Assembly: GCA_041580375.1 (NCBI GenBank) | Contig: JBFGDZ010000005.1 | Span: 1-43,106, forward strand | Reading direction: 5' to 3' | Source: JAPUIN01 sp041580375 | Lineage (GTDB): Bacteria; Acidobacteriota; Polarisedimenticolia; Gp22-AA2 | Length of the DNA: 43,106 nucleotides | Shown here: piece by piece, positions 41,101 through 43,106 of the stretch | How the letters are laid out: each line of letters opens with the position of its first letter | Numbering within the stretch: position 1 is the stretch's first letter | Position numbers and translations under genes: made by a program | The notes under the pieces: model-generated | What the model saw: the letters and a program-made list of their open reading frames with translations, nothing else | Databases searched by the model: none | Told to the model about the DNA's origin: nothing

Positions 41101-41470
41101 GTCCTGCGAACGTCTGCGTGCGGACGGACCAGATGGTCCCCGACTGGTTCCCCGATCGCACGTCGACCGGAATGCCCGTGCTCGTCTGGTGCCGCGCCAG
41201 GCTGCGCACGTAGATGTCCCGCACGCGATTGTCCAGAACCGTGAACAGGAAGTCGCCATTGCCGTCGGTGACGCCCGCGCCGATGATCTTCGAGCCGGCC
41301 ACCACCTGGACGTCCGCGAACCGCACGGGACGCAGCGGTTCGACACCGGTGAAACCGGTCGCGTCGAACTCCCGGTCGACGTAGACGAATCGACCCCGGA
41401 CCTCGTAGTCGGCGAGTGCCGGAGATGCGAGAAGGATCGACAGCGCGATCGCCGTGGCCAGTCGCTTCAC
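38135..41470 (-). CDS. Secreted metalloprotease-like protein with MopE-type metal-binding repeats
   Basis: 1111 residues from GTG 41470, eight bases after GAGGAG and overlapping the preceding stop (GTGA). Signal peptide 1-20 (LATAIALSILLASPALA). Carboxypeptidase-regulatory-like beta domain about 22-92. Metalloprotease-like segment with LLHEMGHYVVHN (HExxH at 205-209) and Glu240 in FDEGHASFWG, suggesting a gluzincin zinc site. Pre-peptidase C-terminal (PPC) domain about 380-505 starting DDFEPNDTI. Four MopE-type repeats at 512-687. Thrombospondin-3-like Asp-rich stretch about 688-712, a fibronectin-like region about 735-822, another thrombospondin-3-like stretch 829-885, three more MopE-type repeats 887-1028 and a beta-rich tail. 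Likely an extracellular calcium- or copper-binding protease; peptidase activity is inferred. Confidence 0.86.
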   Translation of the reverse strand: MKRLATAIALSILLASPALADYEVRGRFVYVDREFDATGFTGVEPLRPVRFADVQVVAGSKIIGAGVTDGNGDFLFTVLDNRVRDIYVRSLARHQTSTGIPVDVRSGNQSGTIWSVRTQTFAGHDPNQNLFIGTLAAVPGAGGEAFNLLDNALLGVEYLDTMRGPGPGPLLLIVFNASNPNLSSFSNDTIVQANNAGYDDTVLLHEMGHYVVHNFSASHSPGGIHRLSDCSQNLMLAFDEGHASFWGLSVRRHFNLPHSSTYVRTTGQTGPGNLQFYFDAETQLPFVCSGGASETVVYTALWDMLDGPATTDESPGVDEPWDLLQGLSAQYWSVMTGYIPTASNISLEDFWDGWFHPSFAFGNHPEMVSIFREVEVEYFTDDFEPNDTIVDATPVFPGPTLHHLTYFADTDLNLLGEPDVDVLAFQAVGGATYTIETLNLLGDANTMLDLIASDGTTVLASNNDRDLFDASSLIIYTAASPETLYVRSAHAPDFGIYGSYDLRIGVSGAGLDQDMDGHPATTDCNDNDPAIHPDAVEVCNGVDDDCDTLVDEGFDNDGDGFTSCAGDCNDFNAAIHPNATEVCDTIDNDCDGVVDPGFDLDGDGFTWCGGDCDDSDPAIHPNRPELCNGVDDNCNGLIDEEFDGDLDGFTACGGDCDDSDPDVFPGQVEACNGIDDNCDAVVDEGFPDTDADGIPDCLDPDDDGDGVPDALDCAPLVYWMTGQPGLITQTTEFSPSTYGRVIWEPVPGAQVYNLYRGEVALAAGWSFDTVCLLPEYAETTLEDPGIPPVDSVFYYVIAAANACGEGALLPGSDGQARPVAVPCTSPGADSDLDLVQDLVDNCPLASNASQADLDREGRGDVCDNCPDVPNINQRDLDRDGQGDVCQDNDADGYTADVDCRDDDPSIFPGAAEICNVEDDNCDGTVDEGFPVGDACVAGIGACERTGSLVCSADGAGTECGAVPGAPTTETCNFIDDNCDGTIDDGFDLDADGYTSCGGDCADTVPEVNPDAVEIFNGVDDDCNGLVDDVVEVVQITLATYQSTSNKLTVEATTNYPVGSVTLTLVDYGTMEYVSNKQVYRLIVQPTPRPPDGTVTVVSTAGGSDSGPVTDI
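38387..38986 (-). repeat. Second block of thrombospondin-3-like and MopE-type repeats
   Basis: Encodes residues 829-1028 of the metalloprotease-like protein: two Asp-rich NCP...GDVC units followed by three MopE-type units (CNVEDDNCDGTVDEGF, CNFIDDNCDGTIDDGF and a last one with FNGVDDDCNGLVDD, lacking its Cys). Within-gene coding repeat, not a mobile element. Confidence 0.8.
39410..39937 (-). repeat. First block of four tandem MopE-type repeats
   Basis: Four units of about 43 codons encode residues 512-687, each with the frame D-x-DGDGF-x-C-x-GDCDD...P-x-xxE-x-CNG-x-DD-x-C-x-xx-x-DEGF. The Cys and Asp positions repeat, which is the putative copper/calcium-binding motif of MopE-like surface proteins. 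The DNA units are similar but not identical. Confidence 0.85.
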
Positions 41471-42000
41471 GGCGAGGGCTCCTCGACCGGCACGCCCATG
41501 ACCTCGTAGGCGCCCAGGCGATGGCGTCCCTCGCCGGGGTGACGGCCGGCGTGCAGTGTCCGCCCCTGCCGCGTCCGGTGCGAGGTGCCGTCGGTGAAGT
41601 CGACGATCGCCTCGACGCCGATCGAGTGGGCTCCGTCGGATTGAAGATTCAGCGGGATCACGTGCCGTCGCGGAACTCCGGCCGCGAGCGGCATGTTCAG
41701 CAGGTCGTTCATCCAGGGTCCGGGGCCCGCGCTGACCCCGTCGGGGAGCTGGAGCCTCATGGAGGCCTCCCGAACGCCCTCCCCCGCCTCGACCGTCAGG
41801 ACGAGGAGGCCGTGCCATCCACGGGCCGTCCGCCGCAGGCCGTCGAACTGGATGTCGATGACGACCGGCGGCAGCGGCTCCACCGTCGCCGTGCGCGGAG
41901 GGCCCCCTTCCGCCGCGGGAGGAGCCGGGGGCTGTGCCGGTCGCGCCAGCAGGAGGCTCAGGGTGACCGAGATGATCAGGAACGGCGACGCGATTCGCAT
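41467..42000 (-). CDS. Secreted protein of unknown function, coupled to the MopE-repeat protein
   Basis: 177 residues from ATG 42000 (MRIASPFLIISVTLSLLLAR), preceded by GGGGAGAGGG. A signal peptide covers about 1-20, then a Pro/Ala-rich linker (about 21-45). The mature part reads as one beta-sandwich domain (VVIDIQFDGLRRTARGWHGL, HVIPLNLQSDGAHSIGVEAI). I do not recognise a family; the pattern of alternating strands resembles Ig-like extracellular modules. Its stop overlaps the GTG of the 1111-residue repeat protein (GTGA), so the two are translated together, and the small protein may be a partner or chaperone of the large one. Promoter at 42052-42080. Confidence 0.75.
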   Translation of the reverse strand: MRIASPFLIISVTLSLLLARPAQPPAPPAAEGGPPRTATVEPLPPVVIDIQFDGLRRTARGWHGLLVLTVEAGEGVREASMRLQLPDGVSAGPGPWMNDLLNMPLAAGVPRRHVIPLNLQSDGAHSIGVEAIVDFTDGTSHRTRQGRTLHAGRHPGEGRHRLGAYEVMGVPVEEPSP

Positions 42001-42051
42001 CGGGCGGCCCTCTCCCCGTCCGGCCTCAGGAATCGATCGGACCGGCCTGTC

Positions 42052-42080
42052 GCTATACGGCCACCTGTGCACAAAGTCAA
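42052..42080 (-). promoter_or_regulatory. Promoter of the secreted-protein / MopE-repeat operon
   Basis: Minus strand: TTGACT (42075-42080), 17-bp spacer, TATAGC (42052-42057). Start expected near 42045, leader about 45 bases. Confidence 0.55.
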
Positions 42081-42088
42081 GCAAAATT

Positions 42089-42106
42089 GGGGGTTAATGA
42101 GCCCCC
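42089..42106. promoter_or_regulatory. Inverted repeat between divergent promoters (possible operator)
   Basis: GGGGG-TTAATGAG-CCCCC lies midway between the -35 elements of the minus promoter (42075-42080) and plus promoter (42112-42117). It has no T run on either side, so a terminator is unlikely. Operator role is a guess from position. Confidence 0.3.
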
Positions 42107-42111
42107 GGGCG

Positions 42112-42139
42112 TTGACTGACCGGTTTTTCATCGTACACT
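42112..42139 (+). promoter_or_regulatory. Promoter of the coiled-coil / cysteine-desulfurase-like genes
   Basis: TTGACT (42112-42117), 16-bp spacer, TACACT (42134-42139). Expected start near 42146, about 19 bases before the GTG at 42165. A three-codon ORF (ATG CGG GGG TGA, 42150-42161) begins almost at the transcript start. Confidence 0.55.
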
Positions 42140-42164
42140 GAAGGGGACGATGCGGGGGTGAGCG

Positions 42165-42425
42165 GTGGGATCGAAAAGCGGCGGCGGGCGGCGGGGCGAT
42201 GCGGTCTCGATCACGGCCCGTGTCCGGGACCTCGAAGGGCTTCTCGCGACCCAGACCGGGAGATTGATGGGTCTGGAGGCCGACCGCCTGCGTCTCGCGG
42301 AAGCCCGTCTCCGGCTGCGCCGCCTGGCGCTTCGCGCGGCCGCCACGCGGCGCCGGCTGCGAGCCTGCCGCCTCCGGCTTCGCGCCGCGCGGGCCGGTCT
42401 GCGGCCCGTGGAAACCGGGCACTGA
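42165..42425 (+). CDS. Small Arg/Leu/Ala-rich helical protein
   Basis: 86 residues from GTG 42165, with GGGGG eight bases upstream. After a short Gly/Arg start (MGSKSGGGRRGDAVSITARV), residues about 18-80 form one long predicted helix with Leu and Arg at heptad-like spacing (LEADRLRLAEARLRLRRLAL), either a coiled coil or a nucleic-acid-binding helix. No family recognised. It lies between a good promoter and the cysteine-desulfurase-like gene, 18 bp before that ATG. GC-rich Arg/Ala composition can arise by chance in such DNA, so its reality rests on context. Confidence 0.45.
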   Translation: MGSKSGGGRRGDAVSITARVRDLEGLLATQTGRLMGLEADRLRLAEARLRLRRLALRAAATRRRLRACRLRLRAARAGLRPVETGH

Positions 42426-42443
42426 TCCTCCCGCTCGGATCTC

Positions 42444-43106
42444 ATGGAACGCATCTATCTGGACCATCTCACGACGACTCCGCCGGGCCCGGACGTGATC
42501 CGGGCGATGCTCCCGTACCTCGGCGAGCGGTTCGCCAACGCGGCGAGCCCCACACGGCGCGGGGCGGGGGCGCGCGCGGCCATTGATTCGGCGCGCGGGG
42601 CCGTCGCGCGGCTTGTGCACGCGCCGCCCGAGGAGATCGTGTTTACCTCCTCGGCCACCGAGGCGAACAACCTCGCTTTGAAGGGCATCGCCCTGGCTCC
42701 GCCCGCCCGGCGGGGGCGCATCCTCGCGGCCGCGACCGAGCACATCTCGGTCCTCCACCCGTCGCGATCGCTGGAACGGCACGGATTCGGACTCATTCTC
42801 CTCGACGTGGGGCGGGATGGCCGCGTCGATCCGGCGTCCCTCGATCGAGCGATGACGGAGGACACGATCCTCGTGAGCATCGCGCACGCGAGCGGAGAGA
42901 TCGGGACGCTGCAGCCGATCGAGGATCTCGCCCGGATCGCGCGCGCGCGGGGAGTGCCGTTTCATTGCGACGCGTCCGTGACGGCGGGCCTCGTTCCGTG
43001 GCCCCGCTCCGGCGGGCCCGACCTCGTGACGATCTCCTCGCAGCGCCTCGGAGGGCCTCAGGGCGTCGCCGCGCTGCGCGTCCGCAAGGGACTCAGGCTC
43101 GCGCCC
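42444..43106 (+). CDS. Cysteine-desulfurase-like (NifS/IscS fold) protein lacking the PLP lysine, cut by the right edge
   Basis: 221 codons from ATG 42444 to the window edge without a stop. The N-terminal half matches class V aminotransferase-fold cysteine desulfurases: YLDHLTTTPPGPDVIRAMLP, VFTSSATEANNLALKGIAL, ATEHISVLHPSRSLE (PLP-stacking His100) and GEIGTLQPIEDLA, FHCDAS (Asp176). In IscS/NifS the cofactor lysine lies in S-x-HK-x-x-GPKG; here the aligned segment is SSQRLGGPQG with Arg201 in place of Lys. The Asn pair before Glu is Ser150-Gly151, and the Gln three residues after Asp176 is Val179. Either a pseudoenzyme or a diverged member with another function. The C-terminal part with the active-site Cys loop lies outside the window. 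Confidence 0.82.
   Translation, partial: MERIYLDHLTTTPPGPDVIRAMLPYLGERFANAASPTRRGAGARAAIDSARGAVARLVHAPPEEIVFTSSATEANNLALKGIALAPPARRGRILAAATEHISVLHPSRSLERHGFGLILLDVGRDGRVDPASLDRAMTEDTILVSIAHASGEIGTLQPIEDLARIARARGVPFHCDASVTAGLVPWPRSGGPDLVTISSQRLGGPQGVAALRVRKGLRLAP

Noticed and set aside
38348..41509. Plus-strand open frame of 1053 codons opposite the MopE-repeat protein
   Set aside because: Shadow; its Val/Asp/Arg-rich repeats simply mirror the repeated DNA of the real gene.
42158..42586. Alternative plus-strand ORF of 142 codons starting GTG 42158
   Set aside because: It overlaps the desulfurase-like gene out of frame and has Pro/Arg/Gly-rich shadow composition.

Overview
The window looks like a chromosomal segment of a high-GC, diderm (Gram-negative) bacterium. 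Evidence: a type IV pilus alignment operon ending in a secretin, Sec translocon genes, an outer-membrane-type beta-barrel ending in Phe, a heptose isomerase, lipoproteins and a PpiD-type chaperone. The four-cysteine L28 protein, MopE-type cysteine/aspartate repeats and large TPR proteins fit Acidobacteriota or a deltaproteobacteria-like lineage; the phylum is inference. No tRNA, rRNA, CRISPR array, insertion sequence or phage gene was seen. Most promoters read as sigma70-type (TTGACA-like / TATAAT- or TACACT-like), and several genes use TTG or GTG starts behind strong Shine-Dalgarno sites.

Layout, left to right. 1-495: 5' part of a TPR gene that runs off the left edge. 636-6667 (minus): pilM-pilN-pilO-pilP-pilQ plus a small lipoprotein gene, mostly joined by ATGA stop/start overlaps and followed by an intrinsic terminator. 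6668-7041: a 374-bp gap with divergent promoter candidates and an unexplained open frame. 7042-10027: rpmB (+), then ridA and a bifunctional Rel/Spo enzyme (minus). 10054-13223 (minus): yajC-secD-secF, whose promoter shares its -35 element with that of the divergent pgeF-gmhA pair (13417-14913, +).

14998-23714 (minus) is the most unusual part: nine same-strand, closely packed genes, fur - feoB - Cys-rich small protein - dtxR/feoA - apbE - coiled-coil porin - FMN-binding protein - membrane cytochrome b - TPR protein. A strong promoter upstream of fur carries a Fur-type operator, and nearly the same sequence recurs over the apbE start codon. I read this as an iron-controlled locus joining ferrous iron import (FeoB) to a covalently flavinylated extracytoplasmic electron-transfer module matured by ApbE. 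It may reduce ferric iron outside the cytoplasmic membrane so that FeoB can import it.

23787-25268 (+): an orphan FHA-GAF histidine kinase. 25281-32230 (minus): the cell-shape operon mreB-mreC-mreD-mrdA-rodA followed by RNase G. 32417-35336 (minus): a membrane FecR-domain protein followed by a GGDEF diguanylate cyclase. 35575-38108 (+): a PpiD-like chaperone and a small TPR protein. 38135-42000 (minus): a secreted protein followed by a 1111-residue metalloprotease-like protein with seven MopE-type metal-binding repeats. 42165-43106 (+): a small Arg/Leu-rich helical protein and a cysteine-desulfurase-like gene cut by the right edge, in which the PLP-binding lysine and other cofactor residues appear to be replaced.
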